A stretch of 64,000 nucleotides of DNA from Tetraselmis striata (GCA_006384855.1 VCJN01000593.1:186001-250000); one strand, 5' to 3'; counted from the stretch's first letter, positions 1 through 11,023 are shown. Program-made: numbers and translations. The notes: generated by a model from the sequence alone, not told the origin.

Positions 1-392
1 AGTATCAACGCTGGCTAGACGTGAAAGTTGTCATAGCGGCTTCACGGAGCGGTGGGCGTGTGGGTGAGGCCAGCGGTTTCAACATCCTCCACCCCACGCA
101 AGGCCCGTGCGCCCTTCTCCTATGGAAACACGCCATCCACAGAGTGCAGGGGTTCCGCACTCGCGCGCGCACCTCCTAGTGCATCACCAACACGCGCCCC
201 TCCCGCTGGCAGCACGCGAGCGCCACACGGGCACCGCCTCCGTCCGTCAGCCGACTCAGCCGCACTAGCACCAGTTGGTTGCGACCTAGCTCGGCTGGTC
301 TGACTTCAGTCACGCACTTGGTGGGTGGCCGCTTGCAGCCACGGCGGTCCGCCGCGTCACTTTTTGTCAAGGTACGCAAGGTACTTTTTGAC
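1..392. other. no gene recognised at left edge
   Basis: GC-rich sequence with several short open frames on both strands. None shows a domain, a splice pattern or a composition that would support a gene. It leads directly into the tandem duplication that follows. Confidence 0.5.
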
Positions 393-1195
393 ATGCCGCG
401 CTCGAGCGCATGCGAGTAGCGCGACGCGGTGCTGCTGCCAGAGCTTCTTCGGCGCGTGTGCGGTGCGCGATGTTGCTGAGATACCTGGGCCGAAACCGGT
501 ATTCTGGCACGGGGGATACCAGTGCCCGGTGGTTTTTTCCCCGCCCCCGGGACAGGACTGGCACCAGTGAAACCCTTGCAGCGTAACCAAAAAGAATCAG
601 TGAAACTCTTGCAGCGTCTCTACGACGGCTGTTTGGGCAGCAGCAATCCAGTTACGGAAAGCCCTGGGTTGGCGACGCTCCGTTATAGCCAAATTGCCGA
701 AGCATTCTGCAAGACTAATTAAAGTCCAGTGATGAAATTTCCAACGCTCTTGGATCACCGTCTAAAACACTGCCATGAAAATACCCGGCAATGACCACGA
801 AAGGTTGACGTGCCGCGCTCGAGCGCATGCGAGTAGCGCGACGCGGTGCTGCTGCCAGAGCTTCTTCGGCGCGTGTGCGGTGCGCGCGATGTTGCTAGAT
901 ACCTGGGCCGAAACCGGTATTTTGGCACGGGGGGTACCAGTGCCCGGTGGTTTTTTTCCCGCCCCCGGGACGGGACTGGCACCAGTGAAACCCTTGCAGC
1001 GTCTCTACGACGACGGCCGTTTAGGCAGCAATCCAGTTGCGGAAAGCCCTGGGTTGGCGACGCTCCGTTATAGCAATCAAGCAACTTGCCGAAGCATTAT
1101 GTAAGACTAATTAGAGTCCAATGATGGAATTTCCAACGCTGTTGGATCACCGTCTAAAACACTGCCATGAAAATACCCAGCACTGACCACGAAAG
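393..1195. repeat. tandem duplication, two units of about 390-418 bp
   Basis: The block that starts TGCCGCGCTCGAGCGCATG at 393 recurs at 811. Both units run through the same landmarks: a GGTTTTTTCCCCGCCCCCGG segment, CCTTGCAGCGT, a GTTGGCGACGCTCCGTTATAG segment, and the ending AACACTGCCATGAAAATACC. Unit 1 is longer mainly because of a local insertion of about 33 bases near 580-612 that itself duplicates the GTGAAAC-CTTGCAG stretch. No coding function is visible. It is either an old segmental duplication or two satellite units. Confidence 0.8.
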
Positions 1196-1444
1196 CAGGT
1201 CCGCCCTACCCGTTTGGGCGTCGGCCCATTTGAGTAATGCGAGTTGGGGCAAGCCCAAACCCGCGGAGCAAAGCATTTCGGGAGCGCGATACATGTGCAA
1301 CAGCAAAGAAGGCAATGTGAGGGAGGGCCCGACGCCAAAGCTGGAAAAAATTCCCATTCTCAGTAAAATCCAGGGCGCCGTGAAGGGAGGGGGAGACCCC
1401 ACCCAAAATAAAGGCAGCTAAGTCCTCAGTTGTTGACACATAAC

Positions 1445-2366
1445 CTAACTAACAATAAAATTCATGAACTCCGGAACTAACAGGCCAAAATTATGACGGT
1501 GATACCCCCACCGCGGGCACTCCACCAACATATGTTCGATAGTCTCAGATTCACCTCCGCCACATGCAGGGCAGTGTTCCAGGAACCGCTCAGGCATGGC
1601 ATGAATCCGGGCCAATCGGCGGGCAGTGGGAAATACTCGGGTGCGTAATTGTATCATAATGTGCAACCCGTCCACAATCCCAGTGGAGACACCCACACCG
1701 TACTGTGGCAACGGGTTTGACGCATAAGACGCATGGACATATATACCCCGGGTTTTAGTGCGTGTTAACGATGCCAACGAGTCGTAACGCGCCCACACTG
1801 ATGCATTTATTAGTTTAGCGGCATCGCGCGCGGCTAGTGACCTCCAATCAAGTGGAAGGTGCGCCCCCTTAGCTAGCCCTACGCTCGCCCTAGCTAGTCG
1901 ATCTAACCACCGCACAGTCCCCGACGTCCACGTGTTAGGGCGCGCCCGACTTTGCTGATCTACTAAATGGGTTATACATGTATTCAAGTGGGATGCTTCA
2001 AGGAACGCTCGAGCCCGTGCCGCAGCGGCCGTAGCCTCTATGGGCGCAATATCCAATTCCCGCATCATCGGTGCAGTGGCCACTCCAGGGGAGGTTTTAC
2101 CCACCCCAATAACTAAGGCACCGCAAGAACTGATTGAGTACGGTTTGTAATTTATTTGCGCCGCTAGTTCTATCCATACCCCATACTTCACACCCGTAAG
2201 TTAAAACCGGGAGTGCACAGGTTTTAATAAAGACAGACACACGCACATTATGGACTTCGCAGGAATCCATGCATAATGTCCCGTCCACCGATTGATGCCG
2301 AATCGAGTGCCTCAATGGCGCGTATTGGGTGGTATTGATATTAATATTCCTCCGACGAAAAGGCAT
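1445..2366 (-). pseudogene. 5'-truncated LINE (non-LTR retrotransposon), end of reverse transcriptase ORF
   Basis: On the minus strand the frame from 2366 to about 2100 reads into a segment typical of the region after the LINE reverse transcriptase (LPVLTYGCEVWG, then KLQTVLNQFLRCL). After a one-base frame change in a G/C run near 2097-2110, the frame continues for about 220 codons. It ends with a zinc-binding motif of zf-RVT type, CPACGGGESETIEHMLVEC (Cys-x2-Cys ... His-x4-Cys), and a stop at 1445. The palm domain, endonuclease and ORF1 are absent, which is the usual 5' truncation after target-primed insertion. The 3' untranslated part probably extends towards about 1195. The copy is dead. 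The LINE assignment is firm, the clade is not. Confidence 0.85.
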
Positions 2367-3340
2367 TTCAAGTTGAGCTTGGTTTTGCCAAAACGTCGCA
2401 CATGCTGTGGGAAAAGGGCAATTATTGAGTCAGAATGGGCACATTTCTGGACTCAAAATTACCCCCCCTTAACTCAATTTTGTGCCCCAAAAGGGGCACA
2501 AAATTTGAGGTACGCCTAGTACTGTACGAATGTACTGTGAAATTGAGCTTTGACACATTCATGTTCTTGCCAACACTGTACGAGGTACTATTCACCTAGC
2601 TAGTGAAATGAACATGCAATATGTACTACACATCTGTCCACCGCCCTTTGACGAGATGCGTCGCTACCCTTCCATGCTAACTGTTTTTGCCTCGAATGCT
2701 ACTCCGCCACTGTGCTTTTCACTCATCTATCACTCGCATGCACCCTTGCGCTTGTTTTCTTCGAGGCATCTTAACGCTTCTCGGTGCACAAAAGCATGGC
2801 AGACCGTCCTCGCAAAGCAAAACGCACCTCTGCCCGCTTGCATAGTCATGTGGCGGGGGCATCCGCGGCTGCACTTGGTTTTGAACCAACGAGGGCTCTC
2901 GACACACTGCTAGTGACCCCCATGGCGCAAGATTCACCGCAGATGCACTTGCGTTCGGGCACGCAGGAGGGCGTCCCATGCGCCAGTACCCACGACCCAA
3001 CCCATGAGGCCTCTACAGCCGAGCGGTGGGCAACATCGAAGCGGACCGCCATGGCCTAGGGCCGGAGATTCGCAGCCTTCGCCTCACCGCGAGCCTCAGC
3101 CTGACCCCCAGCCTCAATCAAGGTGTGCCACCTTTGGACCCTCTTCTAGGAGCGATTCCAACGGTACGCGGACTCGCATCTTCGCTCGCATCTCTCATCA
3201 GGGCGCCGTGGGCTGCGTTAAGCGCACCTCGCCGTCGCGCATCTCGACATGAGTGGTGACACCCGCCCCGTTCCCACCCGTTTCGTGTTTTCGTCCTTGT
3301 TTGCCAACGACCTCTAACACCTCACGATCCGCAAGACCCG
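2367..3340. other. unassigned stretch with one open frame at 2796-3059
   Basis: No recognisable gene. A plus-strand frame from the ATG at 2796 to the stop at 3059 (about 87 codons, rich in Ala, Thr and Ser) is open but has no known motif. It may be an exon or leader of the degraded frame downstream. 2470-2600 is AT-richer and unremarkable. Confidence 0.3.
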
Positions 3341-4344
3341 ATGCCTCAAACTGCAAAGAAGGGGCGGGGACGAGAGCACGGTGAACATGCGGGCCTTCCT
3401 GCCTCCGAAGACCACCGGCTTGTGTACAACGAGCTGCGGGGGATTTGCAACGAGTATGTCCAAGAAGCTCACCGGCAGCTGCGAATCTCGTCCCTTGGTT
3501 ACATTGCCCGGCACAAGGCCCTCGTCATGGCAGACCCGGACTGCGGCTCGGGTCCTGCCCATGTCGACGGCGTGGCGGGCGGGGGGGCTGCTCCTCCTCA
3601 TCTTTCTCAATTGCTGCGCGTCACTCACTGCCGTCCGGAGGGGGCGAGATGTGACAATTGTCAACGCCTTGAAGTGGCTCGCACCTGGAATCGTGACCCC
3701 CCCCCTTCGCCTTCCACAGTGCCATTATGTTTTAGACGCTAGTCGGGGTGAAATCTCACCCTCGCGCATGTCTCTCCCTGCATCTCCGCCCAGTGGGAAG
3801 TCGCAGCAGCGTCGCCGCTTGGCGTCGTGCCGTGGTTGGAGCAGAATCAGCCGGAGGTCCTTGCCGACCTCCGGAAGGTCCGGAATCTCTGCACTGGGCG
3901 CATGTCGCAAAGCAAATATCTCGTCCCCCTCGGCGTCGCGGACGACCGCTACCGCACGGACGTCTGCCAAGGAAACGAGGACGCTCGACATATTCGCGCC
4001 ATGGCCTTGCTTTCCTCTTGCCTGCACAAGATGTCCACGCCGGCCCGCCCAAGGGACGTGTCAACCGTGCGTTCGCAACAGGATGTCCGAGATGCAAGGA
4101 CCTCGCGGTTGTCACCCCTTGCTTCCGCATCTTCGAGAGCCTGCACCCCAACACAGGCGCGATGATGCCGGGACCGGAGTGGCAAATTCTGTCCTATCAC
4201 GTCCCCGGCATGTCTGACTTCCTGCATGAAGTCGACCACGAGGACGAGGCCCGCCGTCACAAGCACGAGACAGCGAGAACCAGTACGGCGGCAAAAGAGA
4301 TGCGGCACTGGAACCCGGAGGCCCACATTGGGGACGACGAGTAA
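3341..4344 (+). pseudogene. degraded reading frame, product not recognised
   Basis: Protein-like segments appear in sequence but in different frames. 3341 to about 3640 contains VYNELRGICNEYVQEAHRQL and a following charged helix. About 3827-4060 contains WLEQNQPEVLADLRKVRNL. About 4070-4344 contains CPRCKDLAVVTPCFRIFESL and a Lys/Arg/Glu-rich tail ending at a stop at 4344. The composition looks coding (amphipathic helices, a Cys-x2-Cys pair), but at least two frame changes separate the parts. I do not recognise the family. It could be a transposon gag-like gene or a decayed host gene, or introns could explain the frame changes. Confidence 0.4.
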
Positions 4345-5510
4345 ATCCTCGCGGATGTCAAAGCAGCGGTGGCTGAGGCCACCGCTGGCAAGACTGACGA
4401 GTGCCGTCGCATGCTCGCATTCCCGCATGGGGCGCTGTCACCAGCTCAATGGGCGCGTGTGTGTCTGTGTGCCTGTGTTTGCATATGACAGGCATAGGCA
4501 AGAGCCTGTGTACGGGACGGAGACGGTGTAAGAGACGGAGATCGGCTTGAGGAACGAGGGCCAAAGGCAACTACGGTAGCTTGCGTGCTTGTCGTACGGT
4601 TGCACGCGTGCTGCTCGTTGCATCGTGCGCGCGCGCTGGTGGTGGTGCTCGGTTGTCACCATTCGACGCGGTATCGACGTAAAGTAATGCAGGAACGGTT
4701 GATAGCCGCGACCAGCACTGCATAAAGTACTGCACGGCGTGGCGGTGACCTGTGGTGAGAGGCTTTATTGCCACTGGCATTCACCCCCCTTAGTACGGGC
4801 AAGACCAGCAACGCTGGCCTGAACTAAAGCCCTTTAGGCGTCTGAGAGGTGCCTATAGTGACTTAGATTCGCGTTCAAACAAGTAAGGGGGAAGAGGGAC
4901 CGCCAGAAGGCGGAGGCCCTCTATAAGCACGCGATCGCGGCCATGGCAAGGCGGCCGCACGTCACGCTAAGTGCTAATCGCACGCGCGCCGTGCGCGCAC
5001 CGCGCGGCAGACGCATTACGCACTGCCCTTGTCTAATTGTACTCATGAAGTCCTATAATGCTACTCGGCTGCGGCTACAATGAGTCTTGCGCCTTGTACC
5101 AGCAGCAGTACAGTACTTCGTCTTCTGCAAGTAGTCTACCTTAGGGGTCCATGTTAGAGGTCCCGATTCGAGGTACCATCTGAGTTCCCTCAGAAGTCCC
5201 GCCGAGGTGTGCTTGGGCGGGTCTCTGATCTCGGGTATGTCTCCTTGCGCCTCGCTCAGGGCTATGGCCAGGGTATGGAAACCTAACCAATCAGGTGCCC
5301 TGCCTGTGGTCTTAACCGGGTATGGAACCCTAGCTGTAACCCTAGCCGACCCGGAAGGGCTTGGCTGTCCCGTTCTTCATGCGCACGCGGATATGACGGA
5401 TGCTGCGGCACGAGCAAGACGAGATGCGGAGGGTGGAGAGAATTAACCGTAAAGGGTGGGATTACCCGCATCTCCGCAGTGGGGGCAGGTGAATCGCGTA
5501 CAAACGAGCT
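4345..5510. other. no gene recognised
   Basis: Only short frames are open here. I see no motif, splice pattern or internal repeat that supports a gene. The stretch ends at the duplicated unit starting at 5511. Confidence 0.5.
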
Positions 5511-6170
5511 ATATATAGTCTAGCGATCCCCAGCGCGTGAACCGATTCTGCGCACTTTAGGGTTGATGGTGTACATGCACTGCCATACTATGCGGTAAAC
5601 ACTCCGGTATACATTACGGAGCGGCAGCAAATATATACTCGCTCGTCGGATAGCAATCGCCACGTTTCGAGCTGCAAAGGATACCATGTGCTGGCTATAT
5701 ATAGTCCACTATGCCAGCATGATTTGAGCATCTTCCACCATCTTGGGCAGCATCCGGGCGTTGCGGCGACGGTTTCAGCACTGGTTTCGGAGCATTATTT
5801 GGAGCTGCGTTGTTCCCGGCGAGCATTCCGTGTGGGGGGGGCCTAGCCCCCCCTCCCCCCCCCCAACTGCTGGTATGTGCTGATGTGTAGGCATATATAT
5901 ATAATCTAGCGATCCCCAGCGCGAGAACCGATTCGGCGCACTTTATTAGGGTTGCACTGCCATATTGTGCGGTAAACACTCAGGTGTACGCTACGGAGCG
6001 GCATCAAATATATACTCCGATAGCAATCGCCATGTTTCGAGCTGCAAATCATACCATGTGCTGGCTATATAGTCCACTTTGCCACCATGATTTGAGCCGG
6101 AATAGCCACCATATTGGGCAGCATCCGGGCGTTGCCGTGCGATTTCAGTGCTATAAATGGTTTCGGAGCA
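5511..6170. repeat. diverged direct repeat, units at about 5511-5795 and 5897-6170
   Basis: Both units share, in the same order, CTAGCGATCCCCAGCGCG, a CGGTAAACACTC segment, ACGGAGCGGCA, GATAGCAATCGCCA, TACCATGTGCTGGCTATATA, and GGGCAGCATCCGGGCGTTGC. Each unit ends in TGGTTTCGGAGCA. In unit 1 this tail follows ...TTTCAGCA, which is the arrangement seen where the left LTR of the Ty3 element at 47427 meets its primer-binding site (CA, then CTGGTTTCGGAGC). The units may be remnants of LTR ends with primer-binding sites from an unknown retroelement, but no coding part is present. A G run and C run separate the units near 5836-5873. Confidence 0.6.
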
Positions 6171-6530
6171 GCAGCAGCCCGGCGGAAGGACATCAAGACA
6201 TGGCTACTACTCTTATAGCTATAGTAGGTCGCTAGTAAATCCGGGCCGTTCTTTCCACAAACCGTATTAGCAAGTGAATCCGGTAGCGCGGCGGCGGTGG
6301 CGCGGAGATTGAGATACCACAATATGATAAAGATGCATCTGTGTGTGCAATGCAATAGCCAAACAATGATGGCGATGTTCATGAAAATGTTAAAAGTGTA
6401 GCACATGGCAGCCTTGTGTGAAAATTGTGCACACTGATTTGAACCAGCAGTGTGCACGGTCCCCATCCCTGTCCCTGCCCTTTACATGTGTTACACTCTA
6501 CGGCTGGCATTGGCAAACGATACATTAGTA

Positions 6531-7159
6531 CTAAGGACCTCCAATGGCCGACTCCGCAAGCGCAGCCGCGGTGGCGGCTGATGCCGCCGACGCTGACGCT
6601 GACGCCGTCGGGGCTGTCGCTCCCTGTCGCGGGTGCCCGCCTCGCAGGCGCTCTAGTCGTGCTTGCCTGGCCAGCTGCTTGTCCATGTTCTTGAGCTTCT
6701 GCTGGCCGTTGGGCTTGGACCTGCGTACGATGTGCTTCAGCCCATCTCCCTTGAGCTCACATGCATGCGCGATGTAATGAAACATTTGTCTGTGACACAC
6801 AATACAGTTGCAGCCAGCAGCAACGAAAAGGGCAGGCTGTACCTCGCAGATGGGCAGCACGACGTGATAGACGTCCTGCATGTTTTTGTGGCGCCGTCCG
6901 GCTCCAAGTTGTCCAACACAGTGCACGCACATTCCGGGTTGATCCACGCCACCGACTTCTTCTGGTTGGTGTAGTACTCCCATTCCACCATGGACTCGCA
7001 TGCCAAGGCATCGTCACAAACAAAGGTGACGCGAAAGAGGGGATCCTCTGGCAAGGGCGCGGAGTCTGTGCATAGGAACATGTCCTGACGACGACGCCAT
7101 GGTTGTGCGCAGGCGGCCATCATAGATAGGTTGCTGGCGGGCGCTGGAAGTGTGATCAT
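6531..7159 (-). pseudogene. unfamiliar Cys-rich protein, related to the TIR-family proteins, with one frameshift
   Basis: The minus-strand frame from 7159 contains MFLCTDSAPLPEDPLFRVTF and then EWEYYTNQKKSV. It changes frame by one base at a short A run (about 6881-6890 on the plus strand) and continues through a Cys cluster, CNCIVCHRQMFHYIAHAC, and a basic helix to a stop at 6531. The order DxFxC...EYYTxxKK...CxxC...basic helix recurs in the 25.1-26.2 kb element, and parts of it at 19.1-19.7 kb. This makes it a member of the same gene family, in the opposite orientation. No terminal inverted repeats were found for this copy. No catalytic motif is recognised. It could be a zinc-binding accessory or transposase-like protein. 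The Ala/Ser-rich C-terminal tail is low complexity. Confidence 0.5.
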
Positions 7160-7683
7160 GAGCGGTCGTCAGTCGGGAACAGGTAGCTAAAAGGTAGCTA
7201 GGTTTGCATGCGGGCGAGCACGGTGGCAGCATCGGCGGCGGCGCAAGGTAAGGACAAACGGGAGGAGCACAGGGGGCGCTGGAAGACTGTATACTGCTTA
7301 AAGTACTAATTACAAAACTTTCGCAATTTACAAAACACCCCCCTCCGTTTCCACGGAGAGTACTGACCTAAACCATGTCACTTTGTCGGAATGGCCTAAT
7401 TGATGTGTAGACTCTTGTTTTGCATTAGGTGCCAAAATCCGCGCGCGGTTCCACGAATTATGACACCTGCTTTTTTGCGGATTACCGGATTTATACTGGC
7501 CACCGTCGAAGCGTCGGGGCCCGCCGATGCCGATAATGTATGTAACGACTAATACCTATGATAATAGGCAGGGCGGCGGTAATGATATTTATATGATGTC
7601 CTACGTATGTACACTATACGAGCCTGAAGGAATATGTAGTATTATAATAGCCTGCGCCCGCACGCGCCGCGTTCTTCCGCCAG

Positions 7684-8228
7684 GTCAGCTTCGATGCCGG
7701 AGAAGTGCTGCGACTACGATGGTCTGACACGACCACACTGCCCGCCGCTTGCTCCCACGATTACATACCACACTGCCACGCAGCAAAGACGTACGGCCAG
7801 CAAGAGGCCATTGAGTGGTGGAGCGCCTACGGACGTCATGTCCGCGAGAACACCGAGCCCAACAAGCCCGGGCCACTTGGAGAAGCCCGGTGAGTGCTCT
7901 GGACAGCCTCGCCATTTCCGTTGTGCATTGCAAAAGCAACCCCTATTGACTCCCCGTCCCGTCTATCTCCTAAACCTCATATCGGCAGACTGCACGTTCA
8001 CAACGAGGACGGTGAGACCTCACTGGACCCCAGCAGGACAACCAGCAGCGCCAGCGCCTCGACACAACCCTCGGTGCACTGGCGGCATCCACTGACCGCC
8101 TCGCCAGCGACGAGGCTGCCATTGTTGCGATGAAAAGGCAAGGCGCCGACAAGAAGCGAGGACGACGTCCCCCATCGGGGTCGACACACATGCGCTCGGC
8201 GAAGAGACGCAATAACTACACTTGCTAG
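7684..8228 (+). pseudogene. exons of an unrecognised gene, partial
   Basis: An AG acceptor precedes 7684. The frame then reads about 68 codons (VSFDAGEVLRLRWSD ... GQQEAIEWWSAYGRHVREN) to a strong donor, CCCG|GTGAGT, at 7889/7890. A short segment near 7989-8012 (LHVHNEDG) is followed by a second donor-like GGTGAG. A frame from about 8036 to the stop at 8228 reads as a coiled-coil-like helix (QRQRLDTTLGALAASTDRLA) with a Lys/Arg-rich tail. The last junction does not fit any simple GT-AG choice in frame, so an indel is likely. Upstream exons were not found. The family is unknown. Confidence 0.4.
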
Positions 8229-8776
8229 CCCGGCGCGCGTATTAGCTACGCCGCATGGCGACCCCCCGCCATGGAAGCGGTGTAAAAAATCACTCCCGCC
8301 ATCAACCGCCGCTGGCGAACCACCCTCAGCCACCGAGAGAGCATGGCGCCCTCTCCCACCCAGATGCCCGGCGGATGCTGCGGGCGCTGCCGCGTGAATA
8401 CATGCAAAAAAAAAAATATCACGAGTTCTCGGCCCGGTAATGCTTTGACCAGCCCGATACCCGATGCTTTGACCAGCCGCCCGGCACCACCTGCTGTTAT
8501 TATTAGGTACATAGGTACCGCCACAATCATAAGCATTATGGCGGCGATTGTGGCGGGTTTTGGTGTTTTCCCTAGTTCGTCGGGCGGCCGTCTGGCGGTC
8601 ATATGGCGTAATTCTGGCCGATGTTTGAAGTACTACTATATTAGTCGCCATCTTACCCGCGCGCGCTGCGCAGCGGGTATACGTATGCACTTGCGTGGCA
8701 GCAGTCGTCGTCACCTGCTGGTAGTACTGTAGTAGCGACTTCTTGTACTCGTAGCGACTAATCCTTAATCCTTAGT
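8229..8776. other. no gene recognised between the exon set and the copia element
   Basis: Open frames on both strands overlap each other and carry no motif. An A run at 8406-8416 and simple-sequence stretches are the only structure seen. Confidence 0.4.
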
Positions 8777-8970
8777 TCTTATAGCCCAGGTGCATGGCAC
8801 GGGCGTAGGCCCCTGACGAGGGGCAGCCGAGTAGGAGGGGCAGGAGGATGTGGTGAGGTTAAAGGAAGTGTGTGGCGCCCGCACTGCCCGCGCCGCCATG
8901 TAGCGGCGCGCGCGCCTGGCGGGCGCCCAGGATACTGCTGTCGCTGCGCTAGTACTACTGTACTATAACA
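8777..8970 (-). repeat. 3' LTR of the copia-type element
   Basis: It matches 10202-10395 along its whole length with about eight substitutions. Its minus-strand start, TGTTATAG, directly follows the polypurine tract. Confidence 0.8.
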
Positions 8971-8999
8971 GCCCCTCTCAAGCATAGGCCGGTCATACA

Positions 9000-9400
9000 G
9001 TTGACTAGTGCCCATGCTTGTCTAAGCAGCAGGGTGTGAGTAGGTTCTGGCAGGGCTTTGATGAGCCCATCCAATGGCGGCACCATTGAGCATGCTGATA
9101 GCACCGGACTGAGAGCGCCGGTTGCTGGTGTCAGTTGCCCAGTTGGAGTCTCAGTAGACTACAAGGCGAGCCCCCCCCCCGGTTCAGTGGCCCCGTAGGT
9201 GATGCTCAGGCCAGGGGTGCCTTTGAGATGGCAGAGCACATATGAGGTGGGTCTTCTGCGTGGCAGACTGAAACCTTCTGAGCACGCTGACAGCGAAGGC
9301 GACGTCCGGTCCGGTGCACATCGTGAGGAAGTTGACAGAGCCCAGGAAACCATCACCGATACGTTTCATGGTCCTCTCGGGGGAGCGGGGCCTTGTCGGT
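9000..9400 (-). pseudogene. copia reverse transcriptase/RNase H C-terminal remnant
   Basis: The minus strand reads GSVNFLTMCTGPDVAFAVS, the segment just after the catalytic palm in copia polymerases (compare the general form GSLxYLxxCTRPDIAFAV). In other frames it goes on to LKGTPGLSITYG and then a stretch resembling the RNase H start (ATDTSNRRSQSGAISMLNG). A C run near 9171-9180 breaks the frame. The catalytic YVDD box is absent, so the product cannot be active. Confidence 0.7.
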
Positions 9401-10324
9401 GGCGATGGCGCTGGCAAGATGGCGGCGACTGAAGGGATGGCGGTGTGCATGATAGTGGCGGGCGCTGCGGTGACTGCGGCAGGTACGGGCTCCGGCTCCG
9501 CCGGGGCGGCAGGCTGCGGAGGCATGGGCTCTGGCTGCGCGGATGGCGGCGTGCCGGATAGCGGCGGGCGCTGAGGTGGCGGCGGCAAGTACGGGCTCCG
9601 GCTGCGCGGGGGCTGCAGGCGGCGGAGGCACGAGCTCCGGCTGCGCGGGGGCGGCAGGCGGCGGAGGCACGGGCTCCGGCTGCACGGGGGCGGCAGGCGG
9701 CAAAGGCACGGGCTCCGGCTGCACGGGGGCGGCAGGCGGCGGAGGCACGGGCTCCGGCTGCACGGGGGCGGCAGGCGGCAAAGGCACTAGCTCCGGTTGC
9801 GCCGTCTCGTGCTTGAGAGAGACTCGGCACAGGTCATGTGCCTGCAGAACCGCGCGGACGGCGGCCGTGGCAGCATCGTGCGCGATGTCTCGCATCAGCG
9901 CGAGCAGCTGAGACATCTGTTCGGCTGAGACAGCTTGCTGCATCTGTACGGCGTGTTGGACCGCTGCAGAGCTGACTTGTCCCCAGGAGGCAGGGGATAG
10001 GAGGCCAAAGGATTGGTCGAGTGCGGGCCACTGGTCGGAGGATCCGGCGGCGGCGGGGCAGGCATGAGGTCGGACATACAAACGCTCACGGAGAAACCGG
10101 GCGACATGGCCCGGAGGGCGCGCCGTGCAGGCGGGCGCGGCGCATCGAGACGGAGCACACAGCGGGAAGCGACGCTGTGAGGCTAGGAGGGCCTCATAAC
10201 CTCTTATAACCCGAGTGCAGGGCACGGGCATAGGCCCCTGACGAGGGGCAGCCGAGTAGGAGGGGCAGGAGGATGCGGTGAGGTTAAAGGAAGTGTTTGG
10301 CGCCCGCACTGCCCGCGCCGCCAT
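9353..10324 (-). CDS. gag-like protein with Pro-rich tandem repeats, copia element
   Basis: This is a single open frame of 323 codons on the minus strand, starting inside the 5' LTR. The middle part (about residues 125-185) is helical and gag-like (MQQAVSAEQMSQLLALMRDI, then AVRAVLQAHDLC). After that comes a 13-residue repeat of the form QPEPVPxPPAAPV, about five copies, encoded by a 39-bp unit. The frame then runs into the boundary with the polymerase remnant. No zinc knuckle is visible. The protein may be a truncated gag, fused by deletion to the polymerase end. The start codon is uncertain. Confidence 0.5.
   Translation of the reverse strand: MAARAVRAPNTSFNLTASSCPSYSAAPRQGPMPVPCTRVIRGYEALLASQRRFPLCAPSRCAAPACTARPPGHVARFLRERLYVRPHACPAAAGSSDQWPALDQSFGLLSPASWGQVSSAAVQHAVQMQQAVSAEQMSQLLALMRDIAHDAATAAVRAVLQAHDLCRVSLKHETAQPELVPLPPAAPVQPEPVPPPPAAPVQPEPVPLPPAAPVQPEPVPPPPAAPAQPELVPPPPAAPAQPEPVLAAATSAPAAIRHAAIRAARAHASAACRPGGAGARTCRSHRSARHYHAHRHPFSRRHLASAIATDKAPLPREDHETYR
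9590..9795. repeat. 39-bp tandem repeat inside the gag-like frame
   Basis: The phrase CGGGCTCCGGCTGC recurs every 39 bases, for example CGAGCTCCGG at 9631 and CGGGCTCCGG at 9670, with about five units. The period is a multiple of three, so the reading frame is kept and units alternate between Pro-Pro-Pro-Pro and Pro-Leu-Pro-Pro versions. Confidence 0.8.
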
Positions 10325-10395
10325 GTAGCGGCGCGCGCGCCTGGCGGGCGCCCAGGATACTGCTGTCGCTGCGCTAGTACTACAGTACTATAACA
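10202..10395 (-). repeat. 5' LTR of the copia-type element
   Basis: On the minus strand this copy lies upstream of the gag-like frame. Its limits are set by where identity with 8777-8970 stops (TCTTATA on one side, ACTATAACA on the other). Confidence 0.8.
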
Positions 10396-11000
10396 TTGTG
10401 ATTACATGAGCTAGACGCAACATTCAAGAAATCCACACAGAAATCCAGTACTATAACATTAGTCGCTTTATGTAGTCGTTACTCGTCGCCACTCGCGTTA
10501 CGGTACATGTGGTCGCTACGGTACACGTACCGGTACGAGTCTCCATTTAACAATAATGTCATCGTCGCTACCCTGTACTCATTGTCCTTATCCGCGGAGG
10601 TACTAATCCTCGTCCGCGTATAGAACCGACTACTCGTATATCGTACTTTTCGCAACTTTGCGAGTAACGAGTATTCGCTACTGGATGAAATATGGAATTA
10701 AACTCGGACGAATACGGTCGCTACTTCTACTGTATCGGTACCGGATTATTATTAGCTATAAAGAGTAAAATTGCACCGTGGGCATTATGGCGGGTAGTCG
10801 CTATTCCGTCGCTATTCTGGCGGTACAGGTCACTACGGCGGGAGGTGCTAGTGCGCCTTTGTGTGTGACAACGAGCTCAATTGTCACTATGCAATGGAGT
10901 CAGATTTATACAGCACTGGCAACAAGCGGCGCAGGACCTACGATGGGGATGCATAGATCGATATGGAGCCTACGACGCGTGCAATGTGTGCATGCACATA
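10396..11000. other. non-coding stretch with TAGTCGC-type simple motifs
   Basis: The sequence is full of short permutations of AGTCGCTAC and GTACCGGTACGAG, a texture that also appears near 38.7-39.5 and 44.9-45.1 kb. No gene is supported. Confidence 0.4.
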
Positions 11001-11023
11001 TGAGGATCTGACTGAAGCCTTCA

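Larger units (their letters stand above)
8777..10395 (-). mobile_element. internally deleted Ty1/copia-type LTR retrotransposon
   Basis: Two direct repeats of 194 bp (8777-8970 and 10202-10395, offset exactly 1425) frame a 1.2-kb interior. Read on the minus strand, the LTR starts TGTTATAGTAC. A purine-rich tract (GAGAGGGGC) sits immediately before the LTR at 8970, as expected for a plus-strand primer. The interior holds a gag-like N-terminus with a Pro-rich repeat and then the last part of a copia reverse transcriptase and RNase H. Protease, integrase and most of the reverse transcriptase are missing, so the element is non-autonomous. The LTRs differ at roughly eight positions, so it is older than the two Ty3 elements further right. 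No target-site duplication was identified. Confidence 0.8.

Noticed and set aside
3381-4217. 278-codon plus-strand frame at 3381-4217
   Set aside because: Its Ser/Arg/Pro-rich translation looks like an off-frame reading. The protein-like segments lie in the two other frames.
7998-8714. 238-codon minus-strand frame at 7998-8714
   Set aside because: It overlaps the plus-strand exons with a good donor and coiled-coil composition. Its own translation shows no motif.
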